From contig CM071589.1 in NCBI GenBank assembly GCA_036429605.1, forward strand, positions 3,596,001 to 3,660,000: a stretch of 64,000 nt of DNA. Reading direction: 5' to 3'. The translations under genes and the position numbers were made by a program. How positions within the stretch are numbered: the stretch's first letter is position 1; every line of letters begins with the position of its first letter. Shown piece by piece: positions 32,148 to 43,335 of the stretch. This DNA comes from Cladobotryum mycophilum. Lineage: Eukaryota > Ascomycota > Sordariomycetes > Hypocreales > Hypocreaceae. The notes under the pieces are model-generated. The model was not told the origin of the DNA. It worked only from the letters and a program-made list of their open reading frames with translations, and did not search any database.

Positions 32148-35100
32148 GGTGAATAGCGTGCGCTGCGGGGGGAGAGAGAGAAGTGAGAGAGAGAGCTAGA
32201 GTGTGCAGGAGGGTTGCGCTCTGCTCTGCTCTGTGCTTGACTGTCAAATCAATCAATCAATAGTCGATCGAATGAGACGAACCCGATGGGATATATTTCT
32301 TGGGTGGCTGGTGTGTGTGTGGATGGGATGGACCGACTTGAGATGGAGATTAAAGGGTGGGAGAAGGGAAAGGGATGCAGAAGAAAAGGGTCGTTATGAG
32401 GCGGTAAGGGAAGTTTATGGGAGTAATAGTAGGCAATAGGGTAATAGAAAAACGGTAATGGTAAACAGAATTAGTAGTAGTATGATATGATAGACAATAA
32501 ATGATTGAATGAGTGTAAGGAATAATAAGGGTAAGGGAGAGAGAGAGAAAGGGATGCCAGCGGAATTCGTTTTCTGGTTTGTCGGATGTACATTTCATAT
32601 GTGATGGGATCCATGGATCCATGAGGATCATGTTTTGGGTCCTGGGGGGTGGTCTTGGTCTTGGGCTCCTTCGCTAAGGCTGGCTGTTGCTTGTTCCATT
32701 CACGATAGTACCTACAAAGGTACCTCTAACGTACACGTATCTCACTTCGTACTCGGGCACGATCCATTCTAGGAATGAAGTACCTCGCAGGTAGGTTGCG
32801 TATAGCAGGTCCACGTCCACGTCCCTCCCAAGATCCGCTACATTTGGCATTGGCGCGACAACATTCATAGTAGGTGCCTAGCAAGGTACGGGGTAAGTAC
32901 CAGGCGGGCGCGGGTCGCCATCAAATTGAAAATCAGGGGGCTTTGGCTTTTGTTTTCGGGTTGACCAGGTCACCGCAGAATCTCATTTTGGCCTGTATTT
33001 GGTAAGGTTAAGGTAGGGCAAGGCAGGCAGGTAGGTAGGGTAGGGCAGGTACACATGGGGTACCCAACGGAGGGTCCCGAAGAGCTGTAGTACCTGGTAG
33101 GTAAACAAAAACAACAACAACAACAAAAACAACAGCAACGAGAAACACACTATCATCTTGATCAAGGGATTGGGGGAGGGATGTCTCTCGCAGGGGGGGA
33201 GAAGGGCTCACTCGAGACATCCCATCTGCCAGTAGTAGGTACTCTCACTCTCCTCTGCCCAAGCCAAGCCAAGCCCACAGCTGTATGTACTCTCCGTATT
33301 CCTACTCCTACAAAACAAAACAATAACACGAGAGAGAATACAGAGCAGAGAGCATTAAAGAAAGAAGGGAAAAAAAAAACACAACGCAAGTCCAAGCTTG
33401 AATAAACGGAACGGCCTACATACGCAAGTGGAAGCCGCCCAGGTTACGGCGCAAGTGGCGGCCTGTCATGGATCCTCACCGCAACGTAGCCGATTGGCTC
33501 GGCTCGTCGTAATTGGAAGAGGGCATCATTTTAATCTCCCCGGACGAGTTCATCAGGGCCAAAACTATGGAGTCTGCGGGCTAAACCCTTCTCAGTTTTG
33601 CGTCAAATATCTTCTTTTTTTGGGGAGGCTTTTTTAACCGAGGGTGAATTTGAATTTGATGAGAGCTACGGAGTACTTGAACATGTAATATCTAATAACC
33701 ATGGCCACGTCAAGGCACGGCGTGGCGTTATACTGGATGCCATTTGATTCACTAGCACTGAATCTCTGGTAGCTGGAGGTAATAAATCTTCACCAGTGGG
33801 TTCGCATTAGGAGGTCGGGTGGTATTGCTCCGTACTTGGGGCCGTTTTAAACCTGGGGTCAATCAAGGTTGCCTTTCTCGCATATGCACTACCCGCATGC
33901 CTCTTAAGTGAGATATATTATTGCCTGCCTACCCATCGCCTACCAGGTAGGTAAGTAGTAGGTAGGTAAGGAGAGCTTACTCTGACGGGATGTGTATGAC
34001 ATATGCAGACACTACTACTAGACAAATACTACTTGTGCAATGGATAAATGAAAGAATGAATGAAAGAATAATGACCCTCTAATTGCTACGTAACTACGGG
34101 TAGCATAAGCACGGGACATGCATGCATGGCATCTGCCCAAACAGGGGGCCTTGTGCGACATCTTCAATGGATTTAGGGTTTCGGTCATTTGAAATCTCGG
34201 CATCAAGTCGTCGATGCGGAGCAGCGTTACATGAACCCTGATCAAAAGAGAATTCTGTCTCTCTCTCTTTCTGTCTGTCTGTCTGTATGTCTTTCTCAGT
34301 CCCTCACTCACGGCAGCCGCGGGAAAGCAGAGACCAATTGGTCTTTTCGGATATGAAATTGCGGGAGAACCACAATTACTTTGTATGAGAGACTCCACAA
34401 CAGGCAGACAGGGTCCTTCTCTCCCCTCTCACCCCAAACAAACAAATGAAATACAGCAATGGCCCGGCAACAGATGAATCAGAAAAAGCACTTTGGTAAC
34501 AAGTGAGATCGGGAATGCAATGTTTTCTTGGAAATTGCTGCTCTTGGTGGAAATCAGCCATGTCATGGTCATCATCATCAAGAACCTGTTTGGAAACTTC
34601 CAGCTTCTTTTGCCACGGGTATGGGGTAGCTCAGCTCAGAGAATTCAAATTCAATGGTTTACTACGCGAAAGGAGACAAGACATCAAAAAGATCCAAGCT
34701 AATTTCCCAATCAGGTAGGTGTCATATTCACGACAAAACAACTGGAAACTTCCCTTCCCCCCTTCATTTCTTCACGAGGCTTTATGGGGTAGGTATGTGT
34801 GCTTGTTGGTTATCCTTATCCTACACTTTCCCCGTCTGGCACGCTGGTCTGAATCATATGCACGAGAGTTTTCACACATTCCCGTCCCGCGCTCCCAAGT
34901 CAGAGCGCCAACATGTCTGAGTGAAGTGTGATGGTTGGTATCCGGTATACATACTATTACCATGTCTATCATCGTCTGCTTGTGCTCCGTACCATGTATG
35001 TGTACAATACCACCGTGGTGGCCCTTTTTTGTATCCGCCTCGTTTTAGATAATCATATCCGCCATAGCGGCAAGGGACCCGTCATGAGCCATGTCTTTTG

Positions 35101-35226
35101 TTTTTGATACAAAACATGTACAAGTAGATTTAGCCCCCGTCATAAGTATCTTACAAGGCTGCGCAATCGTCGTTATGCGCGACCTGAATCATTTCCTTGT
35201 CTATAACCTCAAATGAGGTGGAGATT
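32148..35226. other. Intergenic region (3.1 kb) rich in TAGGTA/TACCTA motifs
   Basis: The region lies between the start of the low-complexity protein gene and the stop of MEF1, both on the minus strand. It holds AG-rich leader-like DNA (32160-32200 and 32340-32550), many TACCT/AGGTA elements (32700-32910, 33000-33060, 33940-33985), a CAA-rich patch (about 33108-33145) and a CTGT tetranucleotide tract near 34270-34285. No frame above 126 codons exists and none shows a domain. Confidence 0.6.
33002..33060 (+). repeat. GGTAAGG/GGTAGG-rich motif cluster
   Basis: A degenerate cluster of GGTAAGGTTAAGG, GGCAGG and GGTAGG units, ending in GGTACACATGGGGTACC. Similar TAGGTA clusters recur elsewhere in the intergenic DNA of the window. 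Confidence 0.6.
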
Positions 35227-37782
35227 TTATTTGGTTCGCTTGGCATCGAGCTCGGCCTCGTACTTGGCAATCAACTCCTTCCTACAGAGTTTGTTAGTTT
35301 AATCAATTTCTCACACAAGCATGACTGTCAGGCCCAACTTACTGTAGATGAGGTGGTGCTGGAGCATAGTGGCTAAACTCCATGCTAAACTCTCCCTTAC
35401 CCTGAGTGGCAGCACGCAACTGTGAGCTGAAGCCGAACATGGCATTCAAGCTGCAGTCGCACGTCAGAATAAAGTCCTCGCTACCAATCTCCGTATCGTG
35501 GATGGTGGCACCGCGCTTGTTCATGAGCATAAGAATGTTACCCTGGAATTCGTTGGGGGCGGTAATAGTAGTCTTCATCAGAGGCTCCAGGACTTGGCCA
35601 CCAGCCTCGGGGAATGCCTTGCGGAAAGCCATCTGCGTAGCCAAGCTAAAGGCATAATCGGAAGAATCTGTGACGTGAGTCTGACCGTCGTTGATGATCA
35701 TCTTGGATCCAATGACTCGGTGGCCCAGCAGGGGACCCTTTTCACAGACTTGCTCGAAACCCTTGGCACAGGCAGACAGGAACTTGTCAGGAATATGTCC
35801 ACCAATAACCTGGCTTTCGTAGTGGTTCTCGTCGGCCTTGTCGTTGGGCTCGATGAAACCAGCAACACGCGCGAAATCACCGGGACCACCACTTTGTCGT
35901 TTGAGGAGAAAGTCGAATTCGGCACGGCGAGAAATGGTCTCACGGTACGCGACACGGGGCTGACCAGTAACGCATTCAGTCTTGTACTCTCTCTTCAGGC
36001 GCTCGACGTAGACTTCCAGGTGCAATTCGCCCATACCAGAAATAATAGTCTCCTCACTCTCGGCGTCAACGTGAACACGGAAGGTAGGGTCCTCACGCTG
36101 GAATCGGTTCATGGCCTTACTGAAGTTATCGGCATCCCCGCTTCGCTTGGGCTTGATCGATAGAGACATGACGGCATCGGGGACAAACATGGAGGACATG
36201 GTGTAAGGGAGACCACCGTCGGTAAAGGTATCACCGGAAGCGCAGTCAACACCGAATACGGCGCAGATCTCACCGGCGCCGACCTCATTGACATCTTCCA
36301 TCTCGTTGGAGTGCATGCGGACGATACGTGGGATTCTGACCTTCTTGTCGTTTCGCGAGTTGAACAGATAGGTACCCTTGTTGAGCGTTCCCTGGTAGAC
36401 TCGGATATAAGTGAGCTGACCATAGTTGTTCTCTTCGAGCTTGAATGCTAGTCCGACAAAAGGAAGTGAGTTGTAAGGCACGAGCTTGACAGACTTTTCT
36501 CCTTGAGACTTGTCCAGGGCAGTGTTTTCGATTTGGCCGGGATTTGGCAGGTAGTCGCATACGGCGTCCAACATAGGCTGAACAGCCTTGTCGGCCAAAG
36601 CAGAACCCATCAGCACAGGAGAGAACTTGAGAGCGATTGTTGCACGTCGGATGGCAGCCTTGATCTGTTCGTTGGTTGGCTCTTGTTCGTCGAGGTAAAG
36701 CTCAGCCATTTCGTCGTCGACATCAGCCAACTTCTCAATCAGGACCTGTCGCTTTTCCGCAGCCAATGCCTGGAGGTTTGTGGGAACTTGATCGGTGATT
36801 CTGACTTTGGTGCCACGGGGGCCCTCAAAGTACATGGCCTTCATATCAATAATGTCGACAACACCTTCGAATTCGTCCTCGGCGCCGATGGGAATCTGAA
36901 TGGCGGCAGCAGGAATCTTGAGCTTGGAGTTGATTTGTTCCACAGCCTTCCAAGGGTTGGCGCCCATGCGATCCATCTTATTGACGAAGGAGATTCTCGG
37001 GACATCGTATCGCTTCATCTGTCGATCAACCGTAATCGTTTGGGACTGAACACCGCTAACCGCACAGAGAATCATGACGGCACCATCGAGAACACGCAAT
37101 GCGCGCTCGACCTCGATGGTGAAATCAATATGGCCGGGAGTGTCGATCAAGTTCATATGATAGCGTTCTTCTTTACCATCTACCGTTTTTGTCCAATCGC
37201 AAAATGTAGCCGCAGACTGAATGGTGATACCCTTTTCCCTTTCCAGTTCCATAGAATCCATCTTGGCGCCGACGGCATCTTTGCCTCGAACCTCGTGGAT
37301 AGCCTTGATTCGTCCGGTGTAGAAAAGAACTCGTTCAGTTACCGTTGTTTTACCACTGTCAATGTGTGCCTGAAGTAGTTTGTATCAGTATTTTTGTGCA
37401 ATTCCGAAGCGAAGCCCATTGATTGATCGACAGCCGTACCGCAATACCGATATTTCGAACTCGAGATAGTCTGTGGGCCTCTTCCGGGGCCATATTAGCT
37501 GCCACATACTCGGGTGTTAAACTCGCAGCATCATTTTGGGCCTTTTTCAAACTGTCATATAAAACAAGGTTAGCAGCCAAATCCAATTGATATACGGGAT
37601 TCAATGGGTTCATACGCCTCTTGTGCTGCACCAAATTGTTGCGCCGTTGCGCTAAAGGCTCGCTGGCTTTGATACGCCAGAGGAAGAATGGTGGCCTTGA
37701 AATCTCGTATGCCAAAAGTTGCCTTTTGGACATCTGAGAACAGATGGCAATTAAGCCATCTAGTCGTCCCAAAGGCCCTCAT
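35227..37782 (-). CDS. MEF1: Mitochondrial elongation factor G (MEF1)
   Basis: Four exons, 37782-37616, 37551-37440, 37369-35343 and 35281-35227, sum to 2361 nt (786 residues). The N-terminus ([13 protein letters not shown]...[10 protein letters not shown]) looks like a mitochondrial targeting peptide. GTPase motifs are in order: [15 protein letters not shown] (G1), [19 protein letters not shown] (G2), [11 protein letters not shown] (G3) and [10 protein letters not shown] (G4). Downstream EF-G domains include [20 protein letters not shown] and [19 protein letters not shown]. The last exon adds only 18 codons ([17 protein letters not shown]), as usual in filamentous fungi. It catalyses translocation on mitochondrial ribosomes. 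All introns are GT..AG with clear branch sites, and the model has no frameshift. It works in the same process as the uS8m and mS26 genes of this window. Confidence 0.96.
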
Positions 37783-38251
37783 TGTGAGAGCTCGTTGAGA
37801 CAAAACCGGATGCTGATATCTGGTGGTGGGATCAACCAGGAACTTTCTTGGTGGGATGAAACTTTTTTTCAAGGGTCGATTAATTGGCGCTGCAGAGTGT
37901 CCCTCACGTGCCGCCATTGGCTGATATGCCAACACCAGCACCACCAGCACCACCATCAAAGACGTCCCCCATAGTAGAGCACACAAACCAAAACATCATT
38001 TATTAAACTGCAATATCAGGCATGAAAATAGTTCTATGTGCATTTTTATAGTCTATGCACTTTACAACCTACGGAGTAGGACATGAAAAAAACGACGCCT
38101 CTGATCCTATACGAGGGGTTCCAACACTTTCCAACCTGAAGACCAATCTACCAACCAACATCCAAATGCGCCAAAGCACCCGTTGTTTACATGCTGTATG
38201 CAATGTATGAAAAATCATGTCCAAAGTAATATCCCGCAATAAAAGGGTCCG
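37783..38251. other. Intergenic, nothing seen
   Basis: Spacer with the MEF1 promoter on the left and the 3' region of the aspartic protease gene on the right. CACCAGCACCAC-like units near 37925-37955 are the only visible repeat. Confidence 0.6.
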
Positions 38252-39834
38252 TTAAACCAAGCGAAGACCATAAAAGGCGCCTCCCATGAGAGCATATAAC
38301 ATGGTCATACCAACAACAGCCATACCCGAGCACGAGAAAACAGTCAGTGATCCAGCAGCGTTATCATTGTTGGAACCGTTTCCCTTGTTACCACTGCCCT
38401 TAATCACCTCCTGAAAGCCACTCGCCGCAGCGAGATTAGTCTTCTTAGCAGCGGTTGGGAGAGCAGTGTCAGTTGGGCCCGAGGGTTCGGTTGCAGATGG
38501 AATGGGGGCGCCATTGCTGGGGAATGGGACAATGTTGGATTTTGTGGCGTTAAAGTCCGTGGCAGCAATGCCAACTTGGTTGTTCACCAAATCATAAACA
38601 ACGTAGGCAGATCGAAGAAAGGTGTCACCGAGGAGGTAAGGTGGGGCGGACTGGTTGAGGATGCCAAACTCGCAAATTGTCTGACCTTTGAAAGGTCCGA
38701 TATCGAACTTTGGCTGCTGTCCGTTGGTAACGTCAAGAACAAGCTCGTCCATGGTGACATTGATACGGGGGCCATTTGGACCGCCAAAGCCGAAGGAAAA
38801 GTGGCCACGGCTGTTTGCGAAGGAACAGGGTAGCAGAGGTAGCTGGGACCTTGCGTCGTAGACTGCTCCCACTTCTTGCCATGCCTGTTCTGCCCAGTCC
38901 TGGGGCAGATATGTCAGGGTCGTACCCGAGTCCAACACGGCCACCAAGGTATCTTCTTCGGAAGTGAAGAGATCGGATCCACTTGGGCTGATGGCTTCGA
39001 GAGAATACATCTGAACAGCAAATTCGCTGACAGTTTTCCGGCTGCTTTCGGAGACCAGGTTCAGCTTCGTCAGACCGCCGACGTATTTCTCCGTGTCGAT
39101 ACCGCCAAACAAGATGCTGCCTTTGCTGGCATCCAAGTCATTCAACCATAGGCTGTAGGCGACTGTTTTGATCAAGCCGTTTTGCTGCATGGCGACGGGA
39201 AGGTTCGGGTACGTATCGCCCGTTGTCGCAATGGATGCTTCATTGGTTGTGTAACCAACACCGATGAGACCGTTGGGGATGGTTGTGCTCAGTCCGAGAC
39301 CCATCGTGAGGTTCTTGACGGTAGCGCCTCCGATTTGAAAGACATCTTGGAAGTAGTCACCCTTAGAGTAGCTATTATCCACGTACTTGATGCTGAACGA
39401 TCCTTTGCCAAGATCTTCGAAGGTATCGGATTTGTCGGGATCAACTATGCGCGCTGTTAGCAACGAGGAAGAGAGACAAGATGTGATTTTGTAGGCAGGC
39501 AGATGGGCCCAAACATACAACTACCGAGTGTGCAACCAGGATTTTGCGATGTTTTCTGGGCGCAGATTGAGGCTCCAGTATAAGGGACCCAGACGTCGCT
39601 ACTACCCGTATCGAGTTGAAGGGTTAATTGCTGACCAGGGCTTCCGACCTGGACATTGACAAAGTATCCACCTTGTTGTTGGTTGTTGAGAATGGGAGTA
39701 TCGAACGCGTTGGTCGCACGACGGTTGAGATTCGGGTTCGGGAGTTGGCGCTTCTCAATATCGAACTGCACAACCTGAGAATGCGCAGTCGATGCCAAGA
39801 CAACCCCGGCGGCGGCTAACGAACGGGCCTTCAT
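38252..39834 (-). CDS. Yapsin-like secreted aspartic protease, probably GPI-anchored
   Basis: Two exons, 39834-39525 and 39444-38252, give 500 residues. A signal peptide (MKARSLAAAGVVLASTAHSQ) precedes a short propeptide with a KR site. The two catalytic motifs are QLDTGSSDVW (Asp75) and AVLDSGTTLTYLP (Asp275), each in the expected setting with the flap region between. LILFGG-type hairpin residues (SILFGGIDTEKY) and LLGDTFLRSAYVVYDL are family hallmarks of pepsin-fold proteases. The C-terminus has a Ser/Thr/Pro/Asn-rich stalk, then GSNNDNAAG and a hydrophobic tail (MAVVGMTMLYALMGGAFYGL), the pattern of a GPI-anchor signal. It probably acts at the plasma membrane or wall, as in the yapsin/OPSB group. 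Several N-glycosylation sequons are visible. Confidence 0.92.
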
Positions 39835-40656
39835 GGCGCGCGCAACGATGCAGATGAATGACTGAATAAAGTAAGATGGGTGTGGACTATTCGTTTCGAA
39901 ATGATGGCTGAGTTGTTAAGCAACTTTTGTATCGCGTGAATAATGTCGAATGTGTGTTTGTTTGAGGGAAGGAGAGCTGTTGACAAAGGATGGATGAGAG
40001 CTACTAGGTAGTAGGTAAGGGAGAGAGAGAGGAAGAAAAGAGTCTACTGCGAAACCAAACGATGTAACCGGCAAGGCAAGAAGAGCCAAGACAAGTCAAT
40101 TAAAGAAAACAAAAAGTCCGGAAAGAATGTATAAATAAATATGTATGCATGTATGTATGCAGGGAAGGACTGGGTCGTTATGCAAAGGACAAGACAAGAC
40201 AGAACACTACAAGTACAAGTTAGAACGATGTGGCTGTGGAAGAGAGCGTAAAGAAACAAAGTGGATGGCAACTCAATCCAACTGCCAAATGCAATGGAAC
40301 TGCAAAGACCAACGATGGTGAAAGAGATGGATGGAACTCCGGGCTGCCCGCTTGAGTCGCTCGCTGACGGGACTGACTGCAGTGTCGCACTGCAGGAGTT
40401 GTTTGGAGTGGCTGAGCGTCGTCATTAGCGCTCAATAGCTGGTCGTCTCGTCCGGATGAGAATGCCGAACACTCCACACAATTGAGGCGATGTCTACGCA
40501 CTGGCTTGGGCGCATAGGCATAGGGCAACAAAAAACAATACTTGCTGGTCCAATAGTCAATTGATTACATTCTGGAGTCTCTATTCCGCTTGCATGCAGG
40601 CATACGTAACCGCCAACCTCTATTGTCAAAAACCACACTATCTACTTGTATCAATA
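39835..40656. other. Intergenic, promoter of the aspartic protease
   Basis: The spacer holds the protease promoter and leader, with GA-rich patches (40020-40040), an ATGTATGCATGTATGT patch near 40141-40156 and an ACTAGGTAGTAGGTAAGG motif at about 40002-40019. No coding signal is seen. Confidence 0.6.
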
Positions 40657-41906
40657 TCAAGGCTTGAGGTTCTGCTCTACATAGACGCTCAGCTCCTGCA
40701 GCCCTTGCTCCAGTACCTCGGTTGCACAGACATATCCCACGCGAACATATCCTGCAAAGTCCTGGTTCTGCCCAAAGCAGAGCGATCCGGGAACAAAAAG
40801 ACCTTTGTCTTCTCCAAGACGTCCTTGCAGAATGCCACGTCGTCGACTGGCTCCCCACCTGAGCGAAACTGGATAAATGCAGTGCTCCCGGCCTTGTAGG
40901 CTTGCCAGCTACACACTGAGCTATGCTTGTCCACAAAAGCTCTCACGATGCTAGCGTTCCGCCTCGCAAGGTTGATGTTCCGCTCAAGCAGTGGCCCGAC
41001 GACGGCTGGAGACAGAGCGTAGCTGGCCACCTGATCGTCTAACTGAGACACACTCAATGTTGTGTAGTCGCGCGCTTCAGCCAACTTTTCAATAATGGAT
41101 CTGTCCTGCGATGCAACCCAGCCGAGCCGAATGCCTGCCAGTGCATATGCCTTGGACATTGATCCGGTAATGATGACCTTGTCATACCCAAGCTCCGCTG
41201 CGGACACAGGCACATTGGGGTTCTTCTCGAGCCCATCGTGAAACAACGGCCGATAGACTTCGTCGGATAGGATCATGATTCCTCTTTCTTTGGCAAACTC
41301 CACAATTTGTTGTAGAACGCTGGTAGGAATCGGTGCGCCAGTAGGATTGTTGGGGTTATTAATAACAATCATCTTTTGTCGCTGTTGTCAGCAAGCAACT
41401 AGTGATGCATGCCGCGGACCATGACATACCTTGGTATTCGCCTTTACAAGGCCCTCCAGTTCATTGATATCCGGAACAAAGTCATTTTCTGCTCGTAGTC
41501 GCCAAAGCGAGACTTCGGCTCCCAGACTCGCAGGAACCGAGTAGAGCTGCTGGTACGTGGGATACACGCAAATGACATGGTCTCCCGGATGGATCAATGT
41601 GTAAAAGGTGAGGAAGTTGGCGCCTATTGCGCCTTGAGTGATGATGACATTGTCGGCTGGTAGGGGCTGTTGCTCATTGATGAGAGCACCGACACGCTCC
41701 CTCAGCGTCGAGGAACCACGGATTGCGCCATACGTGAGCTTGGCGCTTGTTTGAAGCGGACCCAGGGTTAATTTTTCCGTGGAAAACTGGCTCAGGTCAT
41801 CGATGGAAATGGATGAAGCGCACGTCTCGGCAATGTTGATGATGCCAGGAGTGTTCTCATACGTATCCATCCACTTTTCCACCTCAAAAATGTCGAAGCG
41901 CACCAT
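40657..41906 (-). CDS. PLP-dependent class I/II aminotransferase, one-base frameshift
   Basis: Two exons, 41906-41430 and 41372-40657, with a GTATGT..AAAG intron. The aminotransferase fold type I motifs are present: NVIITQGAIGANFLTFYTLI, PGDHVICVYPTYQQLY, INNPNNPTGAPIP (substrate/PLP ring Asn), ILSDEVYRPLFHDG (Asp and Tyr) and ITGSMSKAYALAGIRLGWVA with the Schiff-base Lys. The frame as given runs into unrelated residues near the end. One extra base in the A-run 40795-40799 restores KVFFVPGSLCFGQ and FAGYVRVGYVCATEVLEQGL, giving 397 residues. Members of this group are often labelled capreomycidine-synthase-like or ACC-synthase-like without biochemical support. The amino donor and pathway cannot be inferred here, and no biosynthetic partner gene is adjacent. 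Confidence 0.88.
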
Positions 41907-43335
41907 GATGATTGTTTAAATAATTGTATAAGGAGAATAGTGAGCTGTATAGATTCTGTCTTGAATAATTAATTTATTTCTCAACTATATACGAAGCGCA
42001 GTATGCCTTGTCTTTATACCTCTAAATTTCGATATGCCACTGTCATGGTGCCGCTACCGGATACCAGATCGCTGTCGAATTAAGTGGATTGGATGCCTGG
42101 GTGGGCTTCCAAGGGCGCAAAGGGCGCGCCTTCAAAACTCCCTGCTATTATTTTAGATGGGCAAGTATCCGCGAGACGTTGTTAAAACGCCAGTGTTTTT
42201 CAATCTGTTATGTTTTTATTTTACAAAGACATGCATCGCCAATGATGAGATGTAAAGTAATCATTGGGCGACATGATGCACCACGAGTAACAAACTTTGT
42301 CATTGAATCATGATTCCATTCTCATTCCACTGACGAGACTACAGTGGTTACTGGGTACATTAGTACTGAATACCTACTAGGTAGTACGTAGTAATAGTAA
42401 CGAGAACTGTTGGCATGGATAAAATGACCGGTTAAAAGTCGTTGATATTGTGTCTTTTGAAAATGCGCCTCACGTTCGAACATCAATTCAGCATCTCGCT
42501 GACACAGAAATTGCTTCACCTCACTCTGACCAAACCTTGAGGCTCAACAAATCCAGCCACATGATGGGTACCTACCTATCAAGCCTACCTATGCAAGGGG
42601 AAACATTGAGATTGGACCCTTGACTGGGTTTGGAACAGAGTTGCAACTGTTCCAAACCGAACCGGAAGAGCTACGGGTGATTGTCAGAAGCAGCCCAGCC
42701 AATGACGAAAGAGGGCGCAAGGAACAAAGAGCTGATTGAATAGCGCGCTGGCTGCTATCTGTGGGGACCCTGTTGTTCAGTCACATGGTGCTGGAGCTTC
42801 AGTGGTTGGCTCTCTGACAGCAGCTGGAGTCTAGAAGGGCGATGGTGAACCCTCGCTGCATCTTACCGCCTGGCATTACAGGCAATGAGCTTCAATGCCC
42901 TCTGATACGGGAGCCATCAACCAAATTGATGCCCCTGACAATCCAAACGTAACCTTTTTTAAGCTTTACTTCTCTATGATGGTTAAAATCATAATTCCAC
43001 GTGTATTCGTCACATTAAAGGCGTTGATCGAAGCTCCCGCCCTGCTGCATTAGAATGATGCGGAGACTGCACCTGATTGGGTGGGAGCGGGGTTGCCCCA
43101 GACATTGATGACGACGTGAGAAGGGATTCGCTCGACGGCCAGGAACCTGCCGCATGCGGTACGTACCTCCGACTAAAAAGCTCCCAGACCATCATTCTCA
43201 AGGCTGCGGTCAGCGTTGTCACTCACTCCTCTGGTTTCCCAACAAGCATAACCTCAACATTGATGCTGTAACAATCATTGGCGTCTTCGCCTCTTCATCC
43301 AATCTCTCTCTTCCGACATACGGCTTCGCACCCGC
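41907..43335. promoter_or_regulatory. Divergent promoter region, aminotransferase / ABC transporter
   Basis: A 1.4 kb spacer between head-to-head genes. It contains a TACTAGGTAGTACGTAGTAATAGTA cluster (42371-42400) and a GGTACCTACCTATCAAGCCTACCTATG cluster (about 42568-42595), the same motif class seen upstream of other genes in this window. A CAAT-rich part is seen near 42690-42790. No gene is seen. Confidence 0.55.

Noticed and set aside
35498..37378. Two plus-strand frames of 221 and 291 codons
   Set aside because: Both lie antisense to MEF1, one of the best supported genes here, and show no domain or splice support.
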